Made by a program: the position numbers and the translations under genes. The notes beneath the pieces are model-generated. The model made no database searches. It was not told where the DNA came from and was given only the letters and a program-made list of their open reading frames with translations. This document shows positions 50,971 through 59,358 of a stretch of DNA of 64,000 nucleotides, piece by piece; the stretch's first letter is position 1; each line of letters starts with the position of its first letter. Location: the NCBI RefSeq assembly GCF_900605495.1, contig NZ_LR027601.1, forward strand, positions 124,001 to 188,000, written 5' to 3'. This stretch comes from Bacilliculturomica massiliensis. Lineage in GTDB: Bacteria; Bacillota; Clostridia; Peptostreptococcales; Anaerovoracaceae.

Positions 50971-51066
50971 CAGACGGTATGAATGCGCGCCGGGATACAC
51001 CGCCGGCGTGTACGGAAGGCCTGAGGACGATACGCATATGCGGGCCGGGACAAGAAAGGAAATGTG

Positions 51067-52107
51067 ATGGCAAACGTAAAAGCATTTTTGAAACGGAAGG
51101 ACATCGAGTTTTCCGCCAGGCGTTATTTTAACGACGCGCTGTCGGCTATGGCTCTGGGGCTGTTCGCCTCCCTTCTGATCGGACTTATTATCAAAACCAT
51201 TGGAGAACAGACAGCGATCCTGTTTGGAGAAAACCCGTTCTCCGCCTTTTTCTTCGACAGCGGCAGCACGGCTATGGGCCTGATGGGACCGGCCATAGGC
51301 GCCGCGGTGGCCTTCGGACTGAAAGCGCCGCCCCTGGTACTGTTCGCCAGCATCATCACAGGCGGCATGGGCGCGGTGGGAGGCCCGGCAGGATCATTTC
51401 TCGCGGCGGCGGTGGGCGCTGAATTCGGAAAAGCCGTCTCAAAGGAAACGAAGGTAGACATTATCGTGACTCCGGCAGTCACCATCCTCATGGGCGCGCT
51501 GGCGGCCATGCTGTTCGGGCCCATGGTGGACGCGCTGATGACCGGACTGGGAGAGATCATCAAATCCGCCACGGTAATGCGCCCCTTCACCATGGGGATC
51601 ATTGTTTCCGTCATCGTGGGACTGGTGCTGACCGCGCCCATATCCAGCGCCGCGCTGTGCATCATGCTCTCGCTGGACGGACTGGCCGGAGGCGCGGCCA
51701 CGGCGGGCTGCTGCGCGCAGATGGTGGGCTTCGCCGTCATGACTTTCAGTGAAAACGGCGTGGGCGGGCTGTTCGCCCAGGGTATCGGCACCTCCATGCT
51801 GCAGGTGCCCAACATCATCAAAAATCCATGGATCCTGCTTCCGCCCACTCTGGCGGCGGCGATCACTGGACCCATCGCCACCAGCAGGCTGTTTTATATG
51901 GAAAATGTGGCGGCCGGCTCGGGGATGGGCACTTCCGGTCTTGTGGGACAGATCGGGACATTCACGGCCATGGGCTTCAGCGTAACAGTTCTGCTGAAGG
52001 TCCTGATCCTTCACTTCATCCTGCCCGCAGTTTTGTCCGTTATTTTCTATAAGCTGCTGGTGATGCGGGGCATGATCAAATCCGGCGACTGCAGGCTGGA
52101 GGTGTAA
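51067..52107 (+). CDS. PTS EIIC-like permease (PTS_EIIC_2 type), candidate niacin-related transporter
   Basis: The 346-residue membrane protein has about nine hydrophobic segments and belongs to the stand-alone EIIC-like family (FNDALSAMALGLFASLLIG; GPAIGAAVAFGLKAPPLVLFASIITGGMGAVGGPAGSF). No EIIA or EIIB gene is nearby, so sugar phosphorylation by a PTS is unlikely here. The promoter carries a palindrome that fits the divergent niacin repressor NiaR. I therefore infer uptake of niacin or a related NAD precursor, but no substrate residue can be pointed to. I use ATG 51067; GTG 51064 is possible. Confidence 0.7.
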   Translation: MANVKAFLKRKDIEFSARRYFNDALSAMALGLFASLLIGLIIKTIGEQTAILFGENPFSAFFFDSGSTAMGLMGPAIGAAVAFGLKAPPLVLFASIITGGMGAVGGPAGSFLAAAVGAEFGKAVSKETKVDIIVTPAVTILMGALAAMLFGPMVDALMTGLGEIIKSATVMRPFTMGIIVSVIVGLVLTAPISSAALCIMLSLDGLAGGAATAGCCAQMVGFAVMTFSENGVGGLFAQGIGTSMLQVPNIIKNPWILLPPTLAAAITGPIATSRLFYMENVAAGSGMGTSGLVGQIGTFTAMGFSVTVLLKVLILHFILPAVLSVIFYKLLVMRGMIKSGDCRLEV

Positions 52108-52178
52108 GACAGGGAGGAAGCGTCGTAGGGCTGCAGCGGCGGAGACGCCAAAAGACAACTGGAACGGCAGATCAGAAA

Positions 52179-52233
52179 AGCGGACAGTTACGTAGGGAAG
52201 GAAAAGCTTCCCTCCGGCTGTCCGCTGTTTTTA
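52179..52233 (+). terminator. rho-independent terminator after the EIIC-like gene
   Basis: AGCGGACAG pairs with CTGTCCGCT, with an inner GGGAAG/CTTCCC hairpin; TTTTTAT follows, then a repeat-family copy. Confidence 0.85.
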
Positions 52234-52234
52234 T

Positions 52235-52307
52235 AAGATAGTACCTTCAGTTGATATTTTCGTATGTTTCAACGAAGCGGATCCTGTTTCTGAGGGAAAC
52301 TTTTTTA
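52235..52307 (+). repeat. intergenic repeat family, copy d (internal deletion)
   Basis: This copy has the left edge (AGATAGTACC...TTGATATTTTCGTATG) and the right edge (GCGGATCCTGTTTCTGAGGGAAACTTTTTTA) but lacks the CACCTTG...GCAGGG centre. Confidence 0.65.
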
Positions 52308-52473
52308 CGTTGTTAAGATTCGCCCCTTGTGCGGAACGAAAAGGAAAGTTTGCCTTTCGCCGGGGCGCTGTGTTACACTGGTAGACAGGAATATGGCCCT
52401 CGCGAAGACCGATGGGGCGGACGAATGGAAAAAGGCGGCCTGGGCCGGGGACGGCCGGGCTTGGAGAACATAA

Positions 52474-53478
52474 ATGAAGCGATCTGTAGAAAAATTTATT
52501 GAAAGCAAAAAAATATTTCGCTGCCCCGTGTGCGGGGGCAAGCTCAGCGTGACGGAAAACGGCAGCTTTCTGTGCAAAAAAAAGCACTGCTTCGATCTGT
52601 CGGCAAAAGGCTATGTCAATTTGCTGAGCGGACAGGCGCTGCACAAAAACAAGTACGACAGGGAACTGTTTGAGTGCAGAAATCAGGTGTTTGGAGCGGG
52701 ATTTTACGATCCGGTGCTGGAAGAGATCCGCCGGTGCATCGCGGAACATTTCGGCCCTGCAGAAGGGCAGGGACGGGAGAAGGCAGGCGCGGATCAGCCG
52801 GCGGACGCCGGTCCGCAGAAGGCTGGGATGCAGAAGGCCGGTCAAGATCCCATCCGCATTCTGGATGCCGGCTGCGGAGAAGGATTCTACTCGCTGTGGC
52901 TGGACGATCACATGGAACAGGCGGAGATATTTGGGCTGGATATCGTGAAGGAGGCCATCCGGATCGCGTGCAGAAGGCCGTCGGACGTGCGGTGGATGGT
53001 GGGAAATCTGGCTGATATCCCATTGTACAACAGCTCGTTTGATGTGGTGCTCAACGTGCTTACTCCGGCAAATTACAGGGAGTTCTGCCGCATATTAAAG
53101 CAGGACGGGCTCCTGATCAAGGTGGTGCCGGGAAGCGGCTATCTGAGAGAGGTGCGTCAGTGCGTATCGGAGCAGCTCTTGAACAAGGAGTACCGCAACG
53201 ACTCCACCGTGGACTATTTTCAGGATAACATGGAGCTGATCCAGAGGCGGGAGGTGCGTTATACCCTGCCGGTGACAGAGGAACAGGCGGGACTGTTTCT
53301 GCGCATGACGCCCATGACCTTTCACGTGGACACGGACGGGCTGCCGGCGGAAAAGGTGGCGGGGATCAGGGAGATCACCATCCATCTGGAGCTGCTGGTG
53401 GGCAGGAGACCCTCGGGAACGGAAAAGACGAAGACGCCCCAGGGGCCCGCGCATACGGAGAGCCGCCGAAGACGGTGA
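52474..53478 (+). CDS. rlmA: 23S rRNA (guanine-N1-)-methyltransferase, RlmA family
   Basis: RlmA methylates a guanine in helix 35 of 23S rRNA. The 334-residue protein has an N-terminal zinc finger (CPVCGGKL...CKKKHCFD), AKGYVNLL, and the SAM-binding motif ILDAGCGEGFY near residue 130, then LNVLTPANYREFCRILK. A variable, Ala/Gly/Gln-rich insertion (EGQGREKAGADQPADAG..., about 94-128) lies between the zinc domain and the methyltransferase, longer than in relatives I know. It is monocistronic. Confidence 0.88.
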   Translation: MKRSVEKFIESKKIFRCPVCGGKLSVTENGSFLCKKKHCFDLSAKGYVNLLSGQALHKNKYDRELFECRNQVFGAGFYDPVLEEIRRCIAEHFGPAEGQGREKAGADQPADAGPQKAGMQKAGQDPIRILDAGCGEGFYSLWLDDHMEQAEIFGLDIVKEAIRIACRRPSDVRWMVGNLADIPLYNSSFDVVLNVLTPANYREFCRILKQDGLLIKVVPGSGYLREVRQCVSEQLLNKEYRNDSTVDYFQDNMELIQRREVRYTLPVTEEQAGLFLRMTPMTFHVDTDGLPAEKVAGIREITIHLELLVGRRPSGTEKTKTPQGPAHTESRRRR

Positions 53479-53489
53479 AAACAATAAAA

Positions 53490-53527
53490 AACTGTGGTCC
53501 ATGGGGCGCTGGACCACAGTCTTTTTA
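53490..53527 (+). terminator. rho-independent terminator after rlmA
   Basis: AACTGTGGTCC pairs with GGACCACAGT around ATGGGGCGCT; CTTTTTAT follows, then repeat-family copy e. Confidence 0.88.
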
Positions 53528-53529
53528 TT

Positions 53530-53632
53530 ATGCAGGAAATATCGCAAAGCGATATTGACGGAATAACAAAAAAGTTTACCCTGTGAAAATGAACCCGCAG
53601 GGCGAATCATATTTCCAGAGGAAACTTTTTTA
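53530..53632 (+). repeat. intergenic repeat family, copy e (most complete)
   Basis: The ~103-bp sequence has GGAAATATCGCAAAGCGATATTGACGG (hairpin), AAAAAGTTTACCCTGTG, CCCGCAGGGCGAATC, ATTTCCAGAGGAAACTTTTTTAT. AAGTTTACC and GGAAACTT near its ends can pair, with an inner CCCTG/CAGGG stem. It runs to the stop region of the minus-strand gene at 53645. Confidence 0.75.
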
Positions 53633-53644
53633 TTTGTCTGCGTT

Positions 53645-54397
53645 CTATTTCGTTATGATCGCCACGATGTCAGCAACCGATGCGCCTGCCGGGATGCTGA
53701 AGGTTCCCGCCTTCAGCTTTGTATCCGCTTTGGCGTTGGCCACCGCAGTGGTGAAATCCGACTTGGAGCTGACCACGCCTGCATCCACGAGGATCTGCGC
53801 GATCTTTTCCCCGGAGGATCCCGCAGGTATGGTGACGGTTACCGCGCTGTTGTTCTTCGGCGGATCGACCGCAGCCCCGGATCCGCTGCCGGAACCGCCG
53901 TTTGCCTGAGTGTTGGAGCCGTTTGCCGGGGCGCCGGAACCGCCGCTGCCGCCTGTGCCGCTGCCGGCGGGAGCCTGAACGTCTCCGTTCCCCTGGGGAG
54001 CGCCGGCGCTCTCCCTCTCCACGCCCGGGCCTTATCCCGACAGCGAGAAAAGCCTGGCCTCCGCCCTGGGCGGCGTGCGGCCTGTCTCTTACCCACATCG
54101 GGTTGGGTATAAGAGACGGCCCTGAACGTCTCCGTTCCCCTGGGGAGCGCCGGCGTCATTGCCTCCGCCGCTGTCCGTCCCGGCAGGATCTTCCCCGCCG
54201 GTCTGGTCTTCCCCGTCCGCGGTCAGAGCATCGCCCTGGCCTTCCTGCTGCTGCTGTTCCAGCTCGGCGGCCATCGCCTGAGGATAGTCCATGATAATAT
54301 CCACGCGCCATGCGATGAGAAGTCCCGCCACGGCGATGATGATCAGCGCCACCACCAGATCGTTCTTATCGTAAAAAAAGTCCTTGATTTTTTCCAT
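53645..54397 (-). pseudogene. interrupted gene for a membrane-anchored protein with a YceG/MltG-like C-terminal domain
   Basis: Two minus-strand frames belong together. The right one (54397 to 54089) gives a membrane anchor (FFYDKNDLVVALIIIAVAGLLIAW) and an acidic, Gly/Gln-rich linker. The left one (54022 to 53645) gives more linker and a C-terminal domain (NNSAVTVTIPAGSSGEKIAQILVDAGVV... GTFSIPAGASVADIVAIIT) like the YceG-like domain found beside MltG. Both frames contain GAPQGNGDVQ, encoded by a 35-bp direct repeat (53974-54008 and 54121-54155). Removing one 147-bp period restores a single frame of about 200 residues. Inside the duplication are back-to-back sequences near Tn5 mosaic ends (54082-54119), so the break may be an artefact rather than a real mutation. 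Confidence 0.75.
53974..54155 (-). repeat. 35-bp direct repeat bordering a 112-bp insert with mosaic-end-like inverted repeats
   Basis: The 35-bp repeat units are identical and start CCTGAACGTC (53974 and 54121). Between them 54082-54099 (CTGTCTCTTACCCACATC) matches the Tn5/Nextera mosaic end CTGTCTCTTATACACATCT at 16 of 19 positions, and 54101-54119 matches its complement at 15 of 19 positions, facing it directly. The remaining ~73 bp are GC-rich and unplaced. Confidence 0.75.
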
Positions 54398-54628
54398 CGT
54401 CTAAAATCCCCCCTGTTTCCCTTCTAATTTATCACAATCGACAGGGAATCTCAAATAAAATGGACGCCAGTATTATTAAATTTCAATTACACAGAGGGAT
54501 GCTTTGCCAAGCAAAGTGAAATGATGTATAATGTATAGGCGTATCGTCCGGGCAAACGGATGAGACACGGCGCGGCAGCGCGCCGCCAGAGAATGCGGCA
54601 GGGCGCGGGCCGCGGAGAAAGGGATGAC

Positions 54629-55651
54629 ATGATCAAACTGCAAATAACAGAAAACGACGACAGGCAGCGCCTGGATCGGTTTCTCAGAAAATATTTCAAA
54701 AATGCGCCGCTTTCCCGGATCTACAAAATGATCCGCAAGGATGTGAAGCTGAACGGCAAGCGGGCCGGCGAGGACACGATGCTGTGCGCCGGAGATGAGC
54801 TGACCGTTTACATCAGCGAGGAGGAGGCGGAGAGCCTGTGCCGGAGCAGGAGACCGGCGGGGGTGAAGAAGCAGTTTCGCATCGCCTACGAGGATGAAAA
54901 TATTATCGTTGTGGAAAAGCCTTTTGGACTGCTTGTCCATGGGGATGAAAGGGAGAAAAAGAATACCCTGGCCAATCAGGTGGTGGATTATCTGATCGAA
55001 AAGGGCGATTACGTGCCGCGGAGGGAGAGGACTTTCGTGCCTTCGCCGGTAAACAGACTGGACAGAAATACCACGGGGCTGGTACTGTTCGGAAAGAACA
55101 GCAGAACGCTGCAGAGTCTGAACCGCATGATGCGGGAGAAAGGATATGTGGAGAAATATTATCTGACCATCGTATCCGGCAGGCTGCAGAAGCCGCTGAC
55201 CCTCTCTGATTATCTGACGAAGGATCACGACAAAAACATTGTGAAGGTATGGCGGGATAAGGATCCGTCCGGTAATGAAGGCAAAGCTATCGAGACCATC
55301 GCCCGGCCTGTGGCCTGGGCCAAAGGGTTCACGCTGGTGGAGGTGGAGCTGGTCACGGGGCGCACCCACCAGATCCGCGCGCACATGCAGAAAGCGGGCT
55401 ATCCGGTCATCGGAGATGAAAAGTACGGAGATCCTGCGGTGAATGCCAGGATCCGCAGAGAGTATGGTCTGAGCACCCAATTTCTGCACGCATACCGTCT
55501 GGCCTTCAGCAGCGCGCTTCCGCCGCTGGAATATCTGGCCGGCAAAACAGTTACGGCCCCGCTCACAGATTTTATGGAAACGATCCGGGCAGGGATTTTT
55601 CAAGGGGATTTCGACGAGATGATGAATAGGACAGGGATAGACAGGAGATGA
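54629..55651 (+). CDS. RluA-family 23S rRNA pseudouridine synthase
   Basis: The 340-residue protein has an N-terminal S4-like RNA-binding domain (RLDRFLRKYFKNAPLSRIYKMIRKDVKLNGKR) and the RluA catalytic domain. The catalytic Asp is in PVNRLDRNTTGLVLFGK, preceded by VVEKPFGLLVHG and followed by LVTGRTHQIRAHM. It would modify uridines in rRNA (RluC/RluD subgroup). ATG 54629 behind GGAGAAAGGG. The stop overlaps the signal peptidase start (ATGA), so the two are coupled. Confidence 0.92.
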   Translation: MIKLQITENDDRQRLDRFLRKYFKNAPLSRIYKMIRKDVKLNGKRAGEDTMLCAGDELTVYISEEEAESLCRSRRPAGVKKQFRIAYEDENIIVVEKPFGLLVHGDEREKKNTLANQVVDYLIEKGDYVPRRERTFVPSPVNRLDRNTTGLVLFGKNSRTLQSLNRMMREKGYVEKYYLTIVSGRLQKPLTLSDYLTKDHDKNIVKVWRDKDPSGNEGKAIETIARPVAWAKGFTLVEVELVTGRTHQIRAHMQKAGYPVIGDEKYGDPAVNARIRREYGLSTQFLHAYRLAFSSALPPLEYLAGKTVTAPLTDFMETIRAGIFQGDFDEMMNRTGIDRR

Positions 55652-56181
55652 TGAAATTGAGCGAGAATACGAAAGAGTGGATCAAAGATATTGCCATCGC
55701 CGTGGCCGTGGGGCTGTTGATCATACAGTTCATCAAGCCGACGATCGTAAAGGAGCATTCCATGGAAGCCACTCTTCACGAAAATGACTATATTTTTCTG
55801 AGCAGGCAGGCGTATCTGTTCGGCGAGCCGGAAAGCGGCGATATCATCGTGTTTCACACCAATTTAAAAACAGCTGAGGGGAGAGAGAAGCTTCTTGTGA
55901 AGCGGATCATCGGCGTGCCGGGGGACACGATCAGCGTTTCCGACGGTTCCGTTTTCAGAAACGGCGTGGCTCTTGACGAGCCCTATACGCTGGAGGGGTA
56001 TACCGGCGGCTATATGGAAGAAGTGACGGTGCCGGAGAATTCGCTGTTCGTCATGGGCGATAACCGGCAGAACAGCATCGACAGCAGAGATCCCAGCGTA
56101 GGCTGTATCTCGGAGGATCAGATCGTGGGCAAAGCGTTTTTCCGCCTGTACCCCTTCAACTCCATCGGAACGGTGAAGTAG
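55648..56181 (+). CDS. lepB: signal peptidase I (first copy)
   Basis: It cleaves signal peptides at the outer face of the membrane. The 177-residue protein has one N-terminal membrane helix (IAIAVAVGLLIIQFI), the catalytic serine in KEHSMEATL, the catalytic lysine in LLVKRIIGVPGD, and the box E motif MGDNRQNSIDSRD. It overlaps the pseudouridine synthase gene by 4 bp and is followed 91 bp later by a second signal peptidase. Gram-positive bacteria often hold several. Confidence 0.95.
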   Translation: MMKLSENTKEWIKDIAIAVAVGLLIIQFIKPTIVKEHSMEATLHENDYIFLSRQAYLFGEPESGDIIVFHTNLKTAEGREKLLVKRIIGVPGDTISVSDGSVFRNGVALDEPYTLEGYTGGYMEEVTVPENSLFVMGDNRQNSIDSRDPSVGCISEDQIVGKAFFRLYPFNSIGTVK

Positions 56182-56272
56182 GAAGAGGGCGGACCGGAAA
56201 GAGGGGCCACAGAACAAAAGGGGAGAGGATTTCAGCCGGAAATGGGGATTGCCGGCGGAGAGGAGAGGACAG

Positions 56273-56809
56273 ATGAAAAACATGGGGAAAATGATATGGG
56301 ATTTTGCAAAGACCATCGTACTGGCGCTGGTCATCGCTTTTTTAGTGACCAGTTTTGTGAAGCCGACGCTGGTCAGCGGCAATTCCATGTATCCGACCAT
56401 CGAGTCAAACAGCTACATGATCATGAGCACGATCCCTTATGTAAAGGGAATGCCGGAATACGGCGACATTATCGTTTTCAACAGTCATGTGTATATGGAA
56501 AACGGCAAGGAAAAGGACTTTATCAAACGGGTGATCGGGCTGCCGGGAGATACCATCTCCATTCATGACGGCTACGTTTTCAGAAACGGCGATAAGCTGG
56601 AGGAAGACTACATCAACGGCGGCGTTACGGCGGGCAGCATGGATGAGGTCGTGATCCAGGAGGATCACGTGTTTGTTTTGGGAGACAACCGGGTCCAGGG
56701 CGGAAGCCGCGACAGCCGGGACCCAAGCATCGGACAGATCGCAATGGAGGATATTATTGGAAAGGCAGTGCTGCGGCTGTATCCCTTCGATCAGATCGGT
56801 CTGATGTAG
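56273..56809 (+). CDS. lepB: signal peptidase I (second copy)
   Basis: The 178-residue paralogue of the preceding gene has a single anchor (TIVLALVIAFLVTSFV), the catalytic serine in SGNSMYPTI, the lysine in DFIKRVIGLPGD, and box E in LGDNRVQGGSRDSRDPS. ATG 56273 behind GGAGAGGA is preferred over ATG 56249. The two copies differ in the strands around the substrate cleft, which may give different preproteins; this is inference. smpB follows. Confidence 0.94.
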   Translation: MKNMGKMIWDFAKTIVLALVIAFLVTSFVKPTLVSGNSMYPTIESNSYMIMSTIPYVKGMPEYGDIIVFNSHVYMENGKEKDFIKRVIGLPGDTISIHDGYVFRNGDKLEEDYINGGVTAGSMDEVVIQEDHVFVLGDNRVQGGSRDSRDPSIGQIAMEDIIGKAVLRLYPFDQIGLM

Positions 56810-56880
56810 CCCGCAGACCGCGTAAAAACGGGCGGCAAAGATTTTGATAAACAAATAACAGCAGCAAGTGTGGTGATATT

Positions 56881-57342
56881 ATGGGTGAACGAAGATTACT
56901 GGCCAACAACAAAAAGGCGAGACACGATTACTTTATCGAAGAAGTGTACGAGGCGGGGCTGGTCCTCACCGGCACGGAGATCAAATCCATGCGTCAAGGC
57001 AAAGTTAATCTGAAGGAAAGCTACGCCAAGATCGATAACGGGGAAGTGATCATTTACAATATGCACGTAAGCCCTTATGAACAGGGCAACCGGTACAATG
57101 TGGATCCGCTGCGGCCCAGAAAGCTCCTGCTCCACAAGCAGGAGATCCGAAAGCTCATCGGCTATACGACCCAGAAGGGACTGACTCTTGTGCCCCTGCA
57201 GCTCTATCTCAACGGCCGGGGGCTGGTGAAAATAGAGCTGGCGGTAGCCAGAGGAAAGAAGCTCTACGACAAACGGGACGATATGGCGAAGAAGGACGCT
57301 GACCGGCGCATTGAAAAAGAAATGAAAAACAAATGGAGATAG
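56881..57342 (+). CDS. smpB: SsrA-binding protein SmpB
   Basis: SmpB binds tmRNA and brings it to stalled ribosomes. The 153-residue protein shows [61 protein letters not shown], and the basic C-terminal tail ([18 protein letters not shown]) that enters the mRNA channel. The tmRNA gene lies 1.2 kb downstream on the same strand, so both parts of trans-translation are close together. Confidence 0.97.
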   Translation: MGERRLLANNKKARHDYFIEEVYEAGLVLTGTEIKSMRQGKVNLKESYAKIDNGEVIIYNMHVSPYEQGNRYNVDPLRPRKLLLHKQEIRKLIGYTTQKGLTLVPLQLYLNGRGLVKIELAVARGKKLYDKRDDMAKKDADRRIEKEMKNKWR

Positions 57343-57374
57343 CGGCGGCGGACCAATGACAGGAGGCGAGTGAG

Positions 57375-58385
57375 ATGACGGAAGTTGTTCTGGGAAGGAC
57401 CGGTATCCGGGCCAATAAAAACGGATTCGGAGCGCTGCCGATCCAGAGGGTCTCCTTTGATGAGGCGCGGGTCATCCTGCGGAAAGCGTATGACTGCGGG
57501 ATCAATTTTTTCGATACGGCCAGGGCTTATTCCGACAGCGAGGAAAAGCTGGGCTTCGCCCTGAGCGACGTGCGGGACCAGATCTACATAGCGACCAAGA
57601 CCGCCGCGCAGACCGGCGACGATCTGCGAAAGGATCTTGAGACCAGTCTGGGTCATCTGAAAACGGATCGCGTTGATATTCTGCAGTTTCACAATCCGTC
57701 CTTCTGCCCACGGCCAGGGGACGGAACCGGTCTTTACGAGGCGGCTGCGGAGGCGAAGACGCAGGGGAAAATAGGCTTTATCGGCATTACGAACCACAGG
57801 ATCCATGTGGCGGAGGAGGCTGTGGGATCCGGCCTGTACGACACGGTGCAGTTCCCTTTTTCTTATCTGGCTGGAGACAGAGAACGGAGTCTGATCAAGG
57901 GGTGTCAGGAGAAAAACGTGGGCTTCATCGCCATGAAAGCCCTGTCCGGCGGTTTGATCTCCAACGGGGCGGCAGCCTGGGCGTTTATGGCGCAGTATGA
58001 GAACGTGCTGCCCATCTGGGGCGTTCAGAGCACAGTGGAACTGGATGAGTTTCTGGCCTGCCAGGCCGATCCGCCCAGCCTGACGGAACAGCTCTGCGCT
58101 GTCATCGAGAAAGACAGGACCGAACTGACTGGAGAATTCTGCCGGGGCTGCGGTTACTGCCTGCCCTGTCCGGCCGGGATCGACATACCCAACAGCGCCA
58201 GAATGTCGCTGATGCTGAGAAGGGCCCGGCCCCAGGATTATCTCACTGAAGACTGGAAAGAAAAGATGGGGCGGATTCCAGACTGCATTCACTGCGGCCA
58301 CTGCAGGGACCACTGCCCATACGGGCTGGACACACCCCGGCTGCTGGCGGACAATTGGGCGGATTACCAGAAATTTATGAAATAG
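57375..58385 (+). CDS. aldo/keto reductase with C-terminal 2x[4Fe-4S] ferredoxin domain
   Basis: The 336-residue protein combines an AKR barrel (about 1-240; Asp and Tyr in FFDTARAYSDSEEKLG, Lys in IATKT, and LQFHNPS with the catalytic His) with a C-terminal ferredoxin-like part. CRGCGYCLPCPAGIDIP and CIHCGHCRDHCPYGLDTP each supply four cysteines. This two-domain type is common in anaerobes; its substrate is unknown. It starts 33 bp after smpB and may be co-transcribed. Confidence 0.9.
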   Translation: MTEVVLGRTGIRANKNGFGALPIQRVSFDEARVILRKAYDCGINFFDTARAYSDSEEKLGFALSDVRDQIYIATKTAAQTGDDLRKDLETSLGHLKTDRVDILQFHNPSFCPRPGDGTGLYEAAAEAKTQGKIGFIGITNHRIHVAEEAVGSGLYDTVQFPFSYLAGDRERSLIKGCQEKNVGFIAMKALSGGLISNGAAAWAFMAQYENVLPIWGVQSTVELDEFLACQADPPSLTEQLCAVIEKDRTELTGEFCRGCGYCLPCPAGIDIPNSARMSLMLRRARPQDYLTEDWKEKMGRIPDCIHCGHCRDHCPYGLDTPRLLADNWADYQKFMK

Positions 58386-58437
58386 ATCTGGAGAGACCGC
58401 CGGAGAAGAGTGTGAAATGGGATGGCAGGAATGAAAA

Positions 58438-58493
58438 TATCGCAGATTTTTAATCAGATTGTAATGGTTAAAAATCTGCGATAGAGGTATAAT
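58438..58493 (+). promoter_or_regulatory. 16-bp inverted repeat overlapping the ssrA promoter
   Basis: TATCGCAGATTTTTAA (58438-58453) has a perfect complement at 58468-58483. A perfect TATAAT follows at 58488-58493, 59 bp before the mature tmRNA start; TGGTTA at 58465-58470 is the best-spaced -35 (17 bp). The inverted repeat could end the upstream transcript or act as an operator. I favour the first, weakly. Confidence 0.55.
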
Positions 58494-58552
58494 GATAGTG
58501 AGTCCAGACGGCGGCGCGCATTGCGTCGCGGTCGGCGGACAAAATTTAACGA

Positions 58553-58922
58553 GGGGGCGTAAAGGTTTCGACGGGGGTGTAGAAGCAAGATAAGCGAGCC
58601 GCAGTTGTCCAGTCTGCGTTAAAAGGGACCGTTTAAATATAAACGCTAAAGAAAACAACAATTACGCATTCGCTGCATAGTTCAGCGGCCGCATAGCGGC
58701 GCGTCGTCGGCCCGGGTTCACCCGTAGGCCCGGTCACCGGCGTCAAACATACGGGAAAACTTCGTATGAGCTCCTGGTAGTACGAGGGACCAACAGGATA
58801 GCCAAGACTTCAGCCTGCCGATTGGCGGTTGTCGAGGCGAAACATTAAATAATCGGCTGCGCTCGGAGAAAGTTTTGTGGAAATGCTTTCGGACGTGAGT
58901 TCGACTCTCACCGCCTTCACCA
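58553..58922 (+). ncRNA. ssrA: transfer-messenger RNA (tmRNA)
   Basis: tmRNA rescues stalled ribosomes and tags the nascent protein for degradation. The 5' GGGGGCG pairs with CGCCTTC before the encoded 3' ACCA. The start, GTAAAGGTTTCGAC, and the T-arm GTTCGACTCTC near the 3' end are canonical. The tag frame reads GCT AAA GAA AAC AAC AAT TAC GCA TTC GCT GCA TAG (58645-58680), that is AKENNNYAFAA. The CCA is encoded. Length 370 nt is normal. Confidence 0.97.
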
Positions 58923-58928
58923 AAAAAG

Positions 58929-58976
58929 TCAGGTCAGAACAGATGCGAAGTGCGTTTGCTTTGGCCTGATTTTTTG
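58929..58976 (+). terminator. rho-independent terminator after ssrA
   Basis: TCAGG(TC) pairs with (GG)CCTGA and TTTTTT follows. The hairpin starts seven bases past the tmRNA 3' end. Confidence 0.75.
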
Positions 58977-59135
58977 TTATATTGAACTTAGGATGAGTGG
59001 ATCAGAAGCAGGATCGGAATATTGTGAAGGAAGTCTCACCGATTTCTATGGCAAAAAACGCTGAGAATCGCGGAGACCAATGCAGGGAATCGTTTTGATA
59101 TGCGGAAATATGGGTCGTCTGCTGGACTTGACAGG

Positions 59136-59358
59136 ATTTTTTCTTTTTGCCGGCCGAAAAGGAGCAAAAACGAAAAAAGAATGGTTAAGATATGTTTATA
59201 AATACAAAATATGTAAATTATTTTTTTTCTCGTTTAATACAAAAGTGCGTTCAAAAAGAAAAAAGCGACATAAATCGACAAGGCAGACAATAGAAATGCT
59301 TGTTACATCCTCTGTTTTTTTCTTTTTTGATGGTGAATACAAGGCAAAAAGAAAAAAT
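59136..59358 (+). mobile_element. MITE-like element, copy 2 (223 bp)
   Basis: The element has the same 16-bp terminal inverted repeats as copy 1 (59136-59151 and 59343-59358). Aligned with the reverse complement of 2759-2977, it shares CAAAAACGAAAA, CAAAAAGAAAAAAGCGACAT, CGACAAG and CCTCTGTTTTTTTCTTTT in the same order across the full length. It is non-coding; the open frame through it (59080-59424) has no ribosome binding site and is a chance result of A/T runs. It lies between ssrA and the small membrane protein gene. Confidence 0.65.

Noticed and set aside
55648-56809. The two signal peptidase genes as an assembly duplication
   Set aside because: The two proteins differ throughout except around the catalytic motifs, so they are true paralogues.
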